The notes below the pieces were generated by a model. It was not told the DNA's origin, did not search any database, and was given only the letters and a program-made list of their open reading frames with translations. From the NCBI RefSeq assembly GCF_000017505.1, contig NC_009675.1, positions 4,034,501 through 4,098,500 of the forward strand: DNA of 64,000 nt, given 5' to 3'. Position 1 is the first letter of the stretch. Every line of letters begins with the position of its first letter. The stretch is from Anaeromyxobacter sp. Fw109-5. GTDB taxonomy: Bacteria; Myxococcota; Myxococcia; Myxococcales; Anaeromyxobacteraceae. Of this stretch, positions 1-7,272 are shown in pieces. The position numbers and the translations under genes were made by a program.

Positions 1-1057
1 CGGTGGAAGCCGCCGCGGTGCGCTCCTCCGCGCGGGTCGTGAGCTCGGCGACCTCGCGCCGGCGGCGGCGCAGCTCGCGCAGGGCGCCGCGGCGCGCGAC
101 CGCGGAGACCGCCCCCACCGCGACGCTCGCCGCGACCATCGCCGCGTGCGTGAGCACCGCCAGCGCCGCCGCGTCGTCCGGCGCCGCCCCCAGCCGGCGC
201 GCGCCCCACGCCGCGAGGCTCCAGTACACCCCGGTGCCGACCGGCAGGCCGGGCGTGAGCTGGCCGAAGGTGATCACGGCGACGAGCACCGCCCCGCCGG
301 CGATCCCCTCGTCGACGCCGAACGCGGCGAGCGGGATCGTGTACGCCGCGGCGGCGGTGAGCGCGGGCGCCACGGCGGCGAGGAGCGCGAGCCCGAGCCG
401 CCCCGGGCTCCCGACGCCCGCGAGCCCCGCGCCGAGCGCGCCCAGGGCCTCGCCGGCGCGCGGGAGCCGGCGCCCGAGCCGGGCGCCCGCGCGCGGGGCG
501 AGCAGCGCCGTCGCCGCCGCCGCGACGGCGAGGGCCGCGAAGACCGCGGCGCCGGCCATCACGGCGCGGCCGAGCCCCTCGATCCGCGGCAGCGCCCAGG
601 CGGCGCCCGCGCCCAGCACCACCACCGCGCCCATCTCGAGCAGCTTCGCGACGAGCTGCGACGAGAGCGCCGCCGCGAACGGCTCGCGCGAGCTGCGCGA
701 GAGCACGAAGGCGGCCGCGAGCGGCCCGAGCTTGCCGGGCACGGTGTTGTGGACGAGGGCCCCGAGCGCCGTGGCGTGGTACGCGTCCCGGTACCGCGGG
801 CGCGGCGGCGGGGCGACGAGCTTCCAGACGAGCGCGCGCCAGGCGAAGAGCGAGGCGGCGAGCGCGAGGAAGCCGGGCAGCCAGGCGGCGTGCTGTGGGA
901 GCTGGCGGACGAACGCGCCGAGGTCGAAGCGGGGGACGAACGTGGGCCCGCCGTGCCACTCGACGCGGAAGAACACGAGCGAGACGAGCAGCGCGCCGAG
1001 CAGCGCGCCGGCGACGCCCGCGACGGCGTGGCGCGGGCGGACGGATCGGCGCGCCAT
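1..1057 (-). CDS. UPF0104/AglD-type integral membrane protein (partial, C-terminus off the left edge)
   Basis: An open minus-strand frame begins at ATG 1057 (MARRSVRPRHAV) and runs off the left edge after about 352 codons. It is rich in hydrophobic helices separated by short basic loops. The segments ALVHNTVPGKLGPLAAAFVL and ITFGQLTPGLPVGTGVYW match the lysylphosphatidylglycerol-synthase transmembrane family (UPF0104), in which flippase or lipid-modifying roles are known or suspected. The C-terminus turns into an Arg/Glu-rich tail (ALRELRRRRREVAELT), a likely cytoplasmic coiled coil. It is divergent from the phospholipase-D-like gene, with 113 bp between them. Family membership is inferred from the helix pattern and motifs. 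The substrate is unknown. Confidence 0.7.
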   Translation of the reverse strand, partial: MARRSVRPRHAVAGVAGALLGALLVSLVFFRVEWHGGPTFVPRFDLGAFVRQLPQHAAWLPGFLALAASLFAWRALVWKLVAPPPRPRYRDAYHATALGALVHNTVPGKLGPLAAAFVLSRSSREPFAAALSSQLVAKLLEMGAVVVLGAGAAWALPRIEGLGRAVMAGAAVFAALAVAAAATALLAPRAGARLGRRLPRAGEALGALGAGLAGVGSPGRLGLALLAAVAPALTAAAAYTIPLAAFGVDEGIAGGAVLVAVITFGQLTPGLPVGTGVYWSLAAWGARRLGAAPDDAAALAVLTHAAMVAASVAVGAVSAVARRGALRELRRRRREVAELTTRAEERTAAAST

Positions 1058-1100
1058 GAGGTGAAGCTCGTCATCGCGCCGCGCCGGCACACCCACGCGC

Positions 1101-1126
1101 CGCGGACCCGGGGGGCTCGGTCCGCG
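1101..1126. promoter_or_regulatory. inverted repeat in a divergent intergenic region
   Basis: CGCGGACC at 1101-1108 is perfectly repeated in inverse orientation as GGTCCGCG at 1119-1126. It lies between the divergent UPF0104 and phospholipase-D-like genes. It could be an operator or an RNA hairpin; G-rich inverted repeats also arise by chance at this base composition. Confidence 0.25.
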
Positions 1127-1170
1127 CCCGGGACCGTGCCGCCGTCGCAGGGGGTGCAGAACGTACGATC

Positions 1171-2433
1171 GTGCGAACGCATCCCATCCTGGCCGGGCTC
1201 GCGCTCGGGACGGTGGGGGTGGCGGTCGGCGGTCACCTCACCCGCCGCCTCCGCCGTGCCCAGCTCTCGCGGCGCATGCTGCGGTACGCCGAGCAGGTCC
1301 CGCTGGACGTGCTGCTCGAGCGCGAGGTCGGCGTGCCGGTGCGGGGCGGCAACGCGATCGAGCTCATCGAGGACGGCGCCGTCTTCGACGCCCTCGAGGA
1401 GGAGATCCGCAACGCCCGCGAGCACATCCACGTCTGCGAGTTCATGTGGATGGGCAAGGGGAATCCGTCCGCCCGGATCGGGAAGGCGATCCTGGAGCGG
1501 CGCCGGGGGGTCACCTGCCGGATCGTGCTCGACTGGTTCGGCTCGAAGCGCTTCAGCGAGCCGCGCTTCGATCCCGAGCTCGAGCGGCGGCTCGTGGCGA
1601 GCGGCGTCGAGCTGCGGACCCACCTCCCCTGGCCCGATCCGTTCCGCCTCTCCCACCGGCGCATCTTCGTGTTCGACGGCCGGACCGCGCTCGTGGGCGG
1701 GTTCGGGATCTGGAAGAGCTGGCTGGGCGACGGGAACGGCCCCGACGAGTGGCGCGACACCTCGTGCCGCGTCCGCGGCCCGATCGTGTCCGACCTGCAG
1801 CGCGCGTTCGATCACAGCCTCCAGGCGGCGGGCGGCGAGCCGCTGCCGGGCTCGGCCTACCCGCGCCAGGGGCGCGCCGGCGACTGTCACGCCGCCGTGG
1901 TGGCGAGCACGCCCAAGTGGGCCCGCACCACCACCGCCGCGCGCATGTACTACGCCCTCATCGCCTCCGCGCGGAGGCGGCTGTACGTCGCGAACTCGTA
2001 CTTCGTGCCGGACCGCTCGCTGCAGCACGTCCTCGTCGCGCGCGCGAAGGCGGGCGTGGACGTGCGCGTGCTCGCGCCCGGGCCGCACCACGATCAGCCC
2101 CTGGTGCGCGCCGGGCAGCGGCGCACGTACTCGCGCCTGCTGCGCGGCGGCGTCCGGATCTGGGAGTACGGCGCGTCCATGATGCACGCGAAGACGCTCG
2201 TCGCCGACGACGTGGCGGTGATCGGGTCCACCAACATGGACTCGCAGAGCCTGTCGTTCCTGTGGGAGACGTCGGTCGTGTGCGACGCGCCGCCGATCGC
2301 GCGGCGGATCGTGGAGCGCTACGAGCTCGACCTCGAGCGCTCGAGCGAGATCCGGCTCGAGGCGTGGCGGCGGCGCCCGCTGCGGATGCAGCTCGGCGAG
2401 CAGGCCGCGGGGATCACCGAGCCGTGGCTGTGA
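1171..2433 (+). CDS. phospholipase D-fold protein, cardiolipin-synthase-like
   Basis: This is a 420-aa protein starting at GTG 1171, with an N-terminal hydrophobic anchor (residues 5-22) and two PLD half-domains. The second HKD motif is canonical: H339-A-K341 with D346, followed by GSTN. The first is H162-R-R164 with D169, so the catalytic lysine is replaced by arginine. Cardiolipin synthases transfer phosphatidyl groups at the inner membrane through the two HKD histidines. With a K-to-R change in one half, activity may be altered or the protein may be a different PLD-family transferase. A TACGAT box ends one base before the GTG, so translation might begin further downstream. No lipid-synthesis partner is adjacent. 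Confidence 0.75.
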   Translation: MRTHPILAGLALGTVGVAVGGHLTRRLRRAQLSRRMLRYAEQVPLDVLLEREVGVPVRGGNAIELIEDGAVFDALEEEIRNAREHIHVCEFMWMGKGNPSARIGKAILERRRGVTCRIVLDWFGSKRFSEPRFDPELERRLVASGVELRTHLPWPDPFRLSHRRIFVFDGRTALVGGFGIWKSWLGDGNGPDEWRDTSCRVRGPIVSDLQRAFDHSLQAAGGEPLPGSAYPRQGRAGDCHAAVVASTPKWARTTTAARMYYALIASARRRLYVANSYFVPDRSLQHVLVARAKAGVDVRVLAPGPHHDQPLVRAGQRRTYSRLLRGGVRIWEYGASMMHAKTLVADDVAVIGSTNMDSQSLSFLWETSVVCDAPPIARRIVERYELDLERSSEIRLEAWRRRPLRMQLGEQAAGITEPWL

Positions 2434-2502
2434 CCGGCCCAAAGCACGACGGCCGGCGCCGCGGGGTCGCGGCCCGGCCGTCGAGCGTCGCTTCGGGGCG
2501 GA

Positions 2503-2898
2503 CTAGCGCTTCGAGAACTGGAAGCGCTTGCGGGCGCCGGGGCGACCGTACTTCTTGCGCTCGACCGCGCGCGCGTCCCGGGTCATGAAGCCGGCCTTCT
2601 TGAGGATGGGCCGGTACTCCGGGTTGAGATCGCACAGCGCGCGGCTGATGCCGTGGCGGATCGCGCCGGCCTGGCCGGAGAGGCCGCCGCCGCGGGCGGT
2701 CACGAGCACGTCGAGCTTGCCCATCTGGTCGACGAGCTTCAGCGGCTCGACGAGGATCATCTTCGACGTCTCGCGGCCGAAGTACACGTCCATCGTGCGG
2801 CCGTTGATCGTGATGTTCCCGGTGCCGGGCACGAGCCGCACCCGGGCCACCGACTCCTTGCGGCGGCCGACCGAGATGTTCGCCTGAGTCGCCATCAT
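2503..2898 (-). CDS. rpsI: 30S ribosomal protein S9
   Basis: This 131-aa protein has S9 hallmarks: the early [12 protein letters not shown] segment, [20 protein letters not shown] in the middle, and the C-terminal [17 protein letters not shown] tail that reaches the ribosomal P site. Two consecutive ATG codons (2898, 2895) could start it; AAGGA lies about 6-9 nt upstream of them. It follows rplM by 9 bp, the universal rplM-rpsI order, and must be cotranscribed with it. Length and termini are normal for the family. Confidence 0.98.
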   Translation of the reverse strand: MMATQANISVGRRKESVARVRLVPGTGNITINGRTMDVYFGRETSKMILVEPLKLVDQMGKLDVLVTARGGGLSGQAGAIRHGISRALCDLNPEYRPILKKAGFMTRDARAVERKKYGRPGARKRFQFSKR

Positions 2899-2907
2899 CG
2901 TCTTTCC

Positions 2908-3357
2908 TTACTGCGCGAGGGGGAGCGCCTCGGGCTTCTGCGCGGCGTGCGGGTGCTGGTCACCCGCGTAGATCTTCAGCTTCGTCATCATCTGCCGGCC
3001 GAGCGCGCTCCGCGGGAGCATGCGGCGAACGGCGTTCTCGAGGATGTCCTCGGGGTGACGCTGGCGGAGCTTGTTCATCGGCGTGAGCTTCTCGCCGCCC
3101 GGGTACATCGTGTGGGTGAAGAAGACCTTGTCCGTCTCCTTCTTGCCGGTGAAGCGGGCCTTGCCCGCGTTCACCACCACGACGAAGTCGCCGGTGTCGA
3201 GGGAGGGCGTGTAGAGCGGCTTGTGCTTGCCCTTGAGGATCGACGCGATGCGGGTCGCGAGGCGCCCGACCGTCTGGTCGTTCGCATCGACGAGCCACCA
3301 CCTGCGGCCCTTCAGGGCCTCGGCCTTCGTCGCGCTGTGGGTGGTGCCTTTGGCCAT
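2908..3357 (-). CDS. rplM: 50S ribosomal protein L13
   Basis: This 149-aa L13 contains the signature RWWLVDANDQTVGRLATRIA near the N-terminus and the KARFTGKKETDKVFFTHTMY and MLPRSALGRQMM segments. L13 is an early-assembling 23S rRNA-binding protein. The ATG at 3357 fits the usual L13 N-terminus, although a much longer open frame continues upstream in the same phase as a high-GC artefact. It is the first gene of the rplM-rpsI operon. A strong sigma70-type promoter lies 38-66 bp upstream of the start codon. Confidence 0.98.
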   Translation of the reverse strand: MAKGTTHSATKAEALKGRRWWLVDANDQTVGRLATRIASILKGKHKPLYTPSLDTGDFVVVVNAGKARFTGKKETDKVFFTHTMYPGGEKLTPMNKLRQRHPEDILENAVRRMLPRSALGRQMMTKLKIYAGDQHPHAAQKPEALPLAQ

Positions 3358-3394
3358 GGATGAACCTGGGGAAATCCCGAAATTGGAAACGCGC

Positions 3395-3423
3395 CTTTTA
3401 GAGGAGGGCCGCCCGGATGTCAA
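3395..3423 (-). promoter_or_regulatory. sigma70-type promoter of rplM-rpsI
   Basis: On the minus strand, TTGACA (3423-3418) is a perfect -35 box. It is followed by exactly 17 nt and then TAAAAG (3400-3395) as the -10 box. Transcription would start near 3388 and give a leader of about 30 nt before the rplM ATG at 3357. Such an A+T-rich match stands out in this G+C-rich DNA. Confidence 0.75.
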
Positions 3424-3582
3424 GGGCGAACCCGGCCGCCGAGAGAACCCGGGCGACGTCCTGAGGCCGGCGCAATCTAGCTCCTTCACGCCGCCCCCAC
3501 AAGAGGCGGCGCCCCTTCTCTCGACGGCCCTCCCGCAGGCCGAGCTTGCGCCGCCGTCGCGCGCGGTGTGAACTCGCCCGCG

Positions 3583-4548
3583 ATGCGCGCCGCGATCCCC
3601 CTCCTCCTCGCCCCGGCGCTGCTCTCCGCGGCGTGCGGCCACCGCCGCCCGAGGCCCGCCGCCGAGCTGGCCTGCCGCGCCGTGCGCGCCGACCCGGCGC
3701 GGCTGCGGGAGCACGTCGAGGCCCTGACGACGCGCTTCCAGCCGCGGAGCGCGGCGCACCCCGCGAACCTGGACCGCGCGGCGGCGTGGGTGGAGCAGGC
3801 CTTCCGCGCGGCGGGTGCCCAGGAGGTCGAGGCGCAGGTCTACCCCGCGTTCCGGGCGAGCTACCGGAACGTCATCGCCCGGTTCGGGCCGGACACCCCC
3901 GAGCGGCTCGTGCTGGGCGCGCACTACGACGCGGCGGGCGACGATCCCGGGGCGGACGACGACGCGAGCGGGGTGGCGGGCCTCGTCGAGATCGCCCGCA
4001 TGCTCGCGGCCCAGCCGCCTCCGCTCCGGGTCGAGCTCGCCGCCTACACCCTCGAGGAGCCGCCCGGCTTCGCGACCGAGGCCATGGGCAGCGTCGTGCA
4101 CGCCCGCTCGCTCAAGGAGGCGGACGTCCGGGTGCGGCTCATGATGTCGCTCGAGATGCTCGGCGCGTTCTCGGACGTCCCGGGGAGCCAGTCGGTCCCG
4201 GTCGGCATGAAGCGCGACGCCCTGCCGATCACCGGCGACTTCATCGCCATCGTCGGCCGGAGCGGCCACGCCGGCATGGTCTCCGAGATCGCCGCGGCCA
4301 TGCGCTACGCCTCGGCCGTGCCGGTCCAGACGCTCGTCGCCGCGCGCGACATGCCCGGAGTGGATCTCTCGGACCACCGCAGCTTCTGGGACCTCGACTA
4401 CCCGGCGGTGATGGTGACGGACACCGCGTTCTTCCGGAACCCGCGCTACCACACGCCGGAGGACACCCCGGACACCCTCGACTACCCGCGGATGGCGGAG
4501 GTGGTCGAGGGCGTGCATTGCGTGGTGCAGGCGGTGGCGAGGCGGTGA
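3583..4548 (+). CDS. M28-family metallopeptidase, predicted lipoprotein
   Basis: Starting at ATG 3583, this is a 321-aa protein with a lipoprotein signal ending in LLSAAC. M28 zinc-site motifs follow in order: LGAHYDA (first ligand His), ADDDASG (bridging Asp), TLEEPP (catalytic and ligand Glu), DHRSFWD and YHTPEDT (last His). M28 enzymes are di-zinc aminopeptidases or carboxypeptidases. This one would act in the periplasm or on the outer membrane on short peptides. An in-frame GTG at 3568 would add five residues ahead of the signal peptide and seems less likely. The gene is divergent from rplM, and nothing adjacent shares its role. Confidence 0.85.
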   Translation: MRAAIPLLLAPALLSAACGHRRPRPAAELACRAVRADPARLREHVEALTTRFQPRSAAHPANLDRAAAWVEQAFRAAGAQEVEAQVYPAFRASYRNVIARFGPDTPERLVLGAHYDAAGDDPGADDDASGVAGLVEIARMLAAQPPPLRVELAAYTLEEPPGFATEAMGSVVHARSLKEADVRVRLMMSLEMLGAFSDVPGSQSVPVGMKRDALPITGDFIAIVGRSGHAGMVSEIAAAMRYASAVPVQTLVAARDMPGVDLSDHRSFWDLDYPAVMVTDTAFFRNPRYHTPEDTPDTLDYPRMAEVVEGVHCVVQAVARR

Positions 4549-4582
4549 TACCCGAGGGGTCTGCCCCGTCTTGACGCAGCCG

Positions 4583-4819
4583 CTACCCGGCGCTGCGTCG
4601 CGCGGCGCGCCACGAACGCCACGACAACCAGGCGCCGGCGAGCAGACACAGGATCTCGACGGACGTCAGCGCGCTGATGACGCCGAAGCGCGTGAGGGGC
4701 GCGAAGACCGCGTCCCCGCCCGCTTCGCCCCGAGCCCGCCGGGGTGACAGGTCGAGAATGGCGAGCGCCGCCATGGCCGCGACGAGGAACAGGCCGACGA
4801 CGAGTCTCCTGCGCGCCAT
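4583..4819 (-). CDS. small two-helix membrane protein, hypothetical
   Basis: This 78-aa frame starts at ATG 4819, with GGAGG five bases upstream, which decides the start over longer alternatives. It encodes a basic N-terminus (MARRR), a first helix (LVVGLFLVAAMAALAIL), a polar stretch and a second helix (ISALTSVEILCLLAGAWL), ending in a basic tail. I do not recognise the family. It is convergent with the M28 peptidase 34 bp away. The ribosome-binding site and clean membrane topology support it; 4820-5049 next to it holds no gene I can see. Confidence 0.55.
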   Translation of the reverse strand: MARRRLVVGLFLVAAMAALAILDLSPRRARGEAGGDAVFAPLTRFGVISALTSVEILCLLAGAWLSWRSWRAARRSAG

Positions 4820-5049
4820 CACCGCCTCCGAAGGTCGCGGAGCGCGCGACGACCCGTCCATCCGGAATTGCGTCTACGCGCCAATTCACTGCTCGTGCAT
4901 GAGACGGATCGTGAGTCCCGGGCGCAACGCATCTCTTGGGGAGCCGCGCTGAATCGGTTCCCATCATTGCCGGCACGGTCCGCGGCTCTCGGGGCCGAGT
5001 TCCCGCGAACCGCTGTGGCGCAATGACGCGGCGAGCCGCTGGCCCTCCG

Positions 5050-7071
5050 CTAGGCCTTCCCGCCGCCGAGCCTGGCCCGCAGCGCCGCCATGACGCTCTC
5101 GGTCTGCGCCGCGACCTGCGCCGGCGAGGACGACAGCGCGTCGGGATCCACCTGCTCGTGCGCGTCCGGGGGCAGGTCGCCGAGGAAGCGCGACGGCGTG
5201 CGCGGCAGGAGCTTCCCGCGCTTCGTCCGCGTCGCCGCGCGGGTGAGGTAGAGCCGCTCTCGCGCGCGGGTGATGCCGACGTAGGCGAGCCGGCGCTCCT
5301 CGTCGAGATCGCGCGCCTCCCCCTGGATGCCGGCGCAGGGGAGCAGGTCCTCCTCCACCCCCACGAGGAAGACGACCGGGAACTCGAGCCCCTTCGCGGC
5401 GTGCAGGGTCATGAGCGTGATGCCGTCGTCCTTCGCGGGGTCCTCCTCCGAGCGCGAGTCGAGCGCGAGCCGCTGCAGCCACGTCGCGATCGACGGCCGC
5501 GCCGTGCGCTGCTCGTAGCCCTCGAGCGAGCGGAGGATCCCGTCGAGCGCGTCCACCTTGCGCTGCCCGGCCTCGAACGACTGCACGCTCGCGCGGGCGT
5601 GCCCGTACAGGTCCACCTCGGCGACGAGCGCGCGCGCCGCCTCCGCCACCCGCCCCTCCCCGAAGCGCGCCCGGTACCTCTCGATGAGCGCGACGAAGGC
5701 CGCCATCCGCTCGGGCGCGCCTTTGGGCAGCTCGGGGATCTCCGCGGCGCGGCCCAGCGCGTCGAACAGGTGGACGCCCCGCGCCACCGCCCACGCGTGC
5801 ACCCGCTCGAGCGACGCGTCCCCGATGCCCCGCGCCGGCACGTTCACGATGCGGGCGAGCGACACCTCGTCGTGCGGGGAGACGCAGACCTTCAGGTACG
5901 CGAGGAGGTCGCGCACCTCGGCGCGGTCGAAGAACGCGGGCCCGCCGTGCATGACGTACGGCATGGACGCCTCGCGCAGCGCCTCCTCGATGGGGCGCGA
6001 CTGCGCGTTCAGGCGGAACAGGATGGCGAAGTGGCTCCAGGGCCGGCCCTCCTGGCGGAGGCGCGAGAGCTCCTCGGCGACGAAGCGCGCCTCGTCCTCC
6101 TCCTGCGCCAGCGCGAGGACGCGCACCGGCTCGCCCGGACCCGCGGCGGTGAAGAGCCGCTTCGGCTTGCGCTCGGCGTTCTTCGCGATGACCGCGTTGG
6201 CGCAGTCGAGGATCCGCCCCGTGGAGCGGTAGTTCTGCTCGAGCCGGATCTCCCTCGCGCCCGGGAAGTGGCGCTCGAAGCGGAGGATGTTGCGCACCTC
6301 GGCGCCGCGCCAGCCGTAGATCGCCTGGTCGTCGTCGCCCACCGCGCACACGTTTCGCCGCTCGCCGGCGAGGTGCTTCAGGAGCTCGAGCTGCGCGACG
6401 TTCGTGTCCTGGTACTCGTCCACGAGCAGGTAGCGGAACCGGCGCTGGAGCCGCCGGCGCACCTCGGCGTCGCGGGCGAGCAGCTCGACGGGCTTCGCGA
6501 TGAGGTCGTCGAAGTCCACCGAGCGCTGCGCCCGGAGCGCCTGCTCGTAGCGCGGGTAGACCTCGCTCGCGACGAGGTCGTAGTCGTCCCCCTGCCCCTC
6601 GGCGCCCGGGACGATGCGCTTCTTGCCCGCGTTCTTCGCGCGAGAGACGAGGGCGAGGACGCGCTGCGCGTCGAAGGCGCGGTCGTCCACCTTCACCTCG
6701 CGCATGCAGCGCTTCACGAGCGCCGCCTGGTCGCCCGCGTCGCAGATCGCGAAGCGCTTCGGGAGGCCCGCGGCCTTGTGCTCCTCCTTGAGGAGCCACA
6801 GCCCGAAGGAGTGGAACGTCGAGACGAACACGTCCACGCCGGGGGGGCCGGCGAGCGCCGCGACGCGCTCGCGCATCTCGCCCGCGGCCTTGTTCGTGAA
6901 CGTGACGGCGAGGATCTGCTCCGGCTCGACCCCCTGCAGCAGCAGGTAGGCCACCCGGTGCGCGATGACGCGCGTCTTGCCCGAGCCGGCGCCCGCGAGG
7001 ACGAGGAGCGGCCCCTCCGTGGTGGTCACTGCCTCGCGCTGCGGTGGGTTGAGCGTCGAGAGGTCCAGCAT
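5050..7071 (-). CDS. Rep/UvrD/PcrA-type superfamily 1A DNA helicase
   Basis: This 673-aa protein starts at ATG 7071 (MLDLSTLNPPQ), with no clear Shine-Dalgarno sequence. It contains all SF1A helicase motifs: Q-motif LNPPQREAV, Walker A GAGSGKT at residues 27-33, VDEYQDTN, VGDDDQAIYGWRGA, RLEQNYRST, LMTLHAAKGLEFPVVFLVG and DEERRLAYVGITRA. These 3'-5' helicases unwind DNA in replication restart and repair. Motif wording and the length, the same as E. coli Rep, favour Rep, though UvrD and PcrA are close. A 60-codon upstream extension of the open frame is unlikely to be translated. The gene is divergent from the C69 peptidase. Confidence 0.92.
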   Translation of the reverse strand: MLDLSTLNPPQREAVTTTEGPLLVLAGAGSGKTRVIAHRVAYLLLQGVEPEQILAVTFTNKAAGEMRERVAALAGPPGVDVFVSTFHSFGLWLLKEEHKAAGLPKRFAICDAGDQAALVKRCMREVKVDDRAFDAQRVLALVSRAKNAGKKRIVPGAEGQGDDYDLVASEVYPRYEQALRAQRSVDFDDLIAKPVELLARDAEVRRRLQRRFRYLLVDEYQDTNVAQLELLKHLAGERRNVCAVGDDDQAIYGWRGAEVRNILRFERHFPGAREIRLEQNYRSTGRILDCANAVIAKNAERKPKRLFTAAGPGEPVRVLALAQEEDEARFVAEELSRLRQEGRPWSHFAILFRLNAQSRPIEEALREASMPYVMHGGPAFFDRAEVRDLLAYLKVCVSPHDEVSLARIVNVPARGIGDASLERVHAWAVARGVHLFDALGRAAEIPELPKGAPERMAAFVALIERYRARFGEGRVAEAARALVAEVDLYGHARASVQSFEAGQRKVDALDGILRSLEGYEQRTARPSIATWLQRLALDSRSEEDPAKDDGITLMTLHAAKGLEFPVVFLVGVEEDLLPCAGIQGEARDLDEERRLAYVGITRARERLYLTRAATRTKRGKLLPRTPSRFLGDLPPDAHEQVDPDALSSSPAQVAAQTESVMAALRARLGGGKA

Positions 7072-7258
7072 CGGAGCCGCGCGTTGTGACACGCGCACCG
7101 GCCACCCGGCAAGACTTGACTCGCCCGGACGTCCGCCCGGCGGGCTGGCGGCTCTCGTCGCCGACGCGCGCCGCAGGACCCTGAGGCGAAGTCGCGGACC
7201 TGCAGGTCCAGGTGACGTGAGGAGGGCACGGGCGCGCTTGCCGCGGGTCAATTCCGGT

Positions 7259-7264
7259 TATGCT
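7259..7264 (+). promoter_or_regulatory. -10 box (TATGCT) placed for a leaderless transcript
   Basis: TATGCT ends 8 nt before the ATG of the C69 peptidase gene, and no ribosome-binding site fits in between. TTGCCG lies 15 nt further upstream as a possible -35. The spacing predicts that transcription begins at or within a base or two of the start codon. Confidence 0.45.
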
Positions 7265-7272
7265 GCGCGCCC

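Noticed and set aside
1164-1169. TACGAT as a leaderless promoter for the phospholipase-D-like gene
   Set aside because: It ends one base before the GTG, so transcription would begin inside the coding sequence; it does not fit the 6-10 nt spacing of the other cases.
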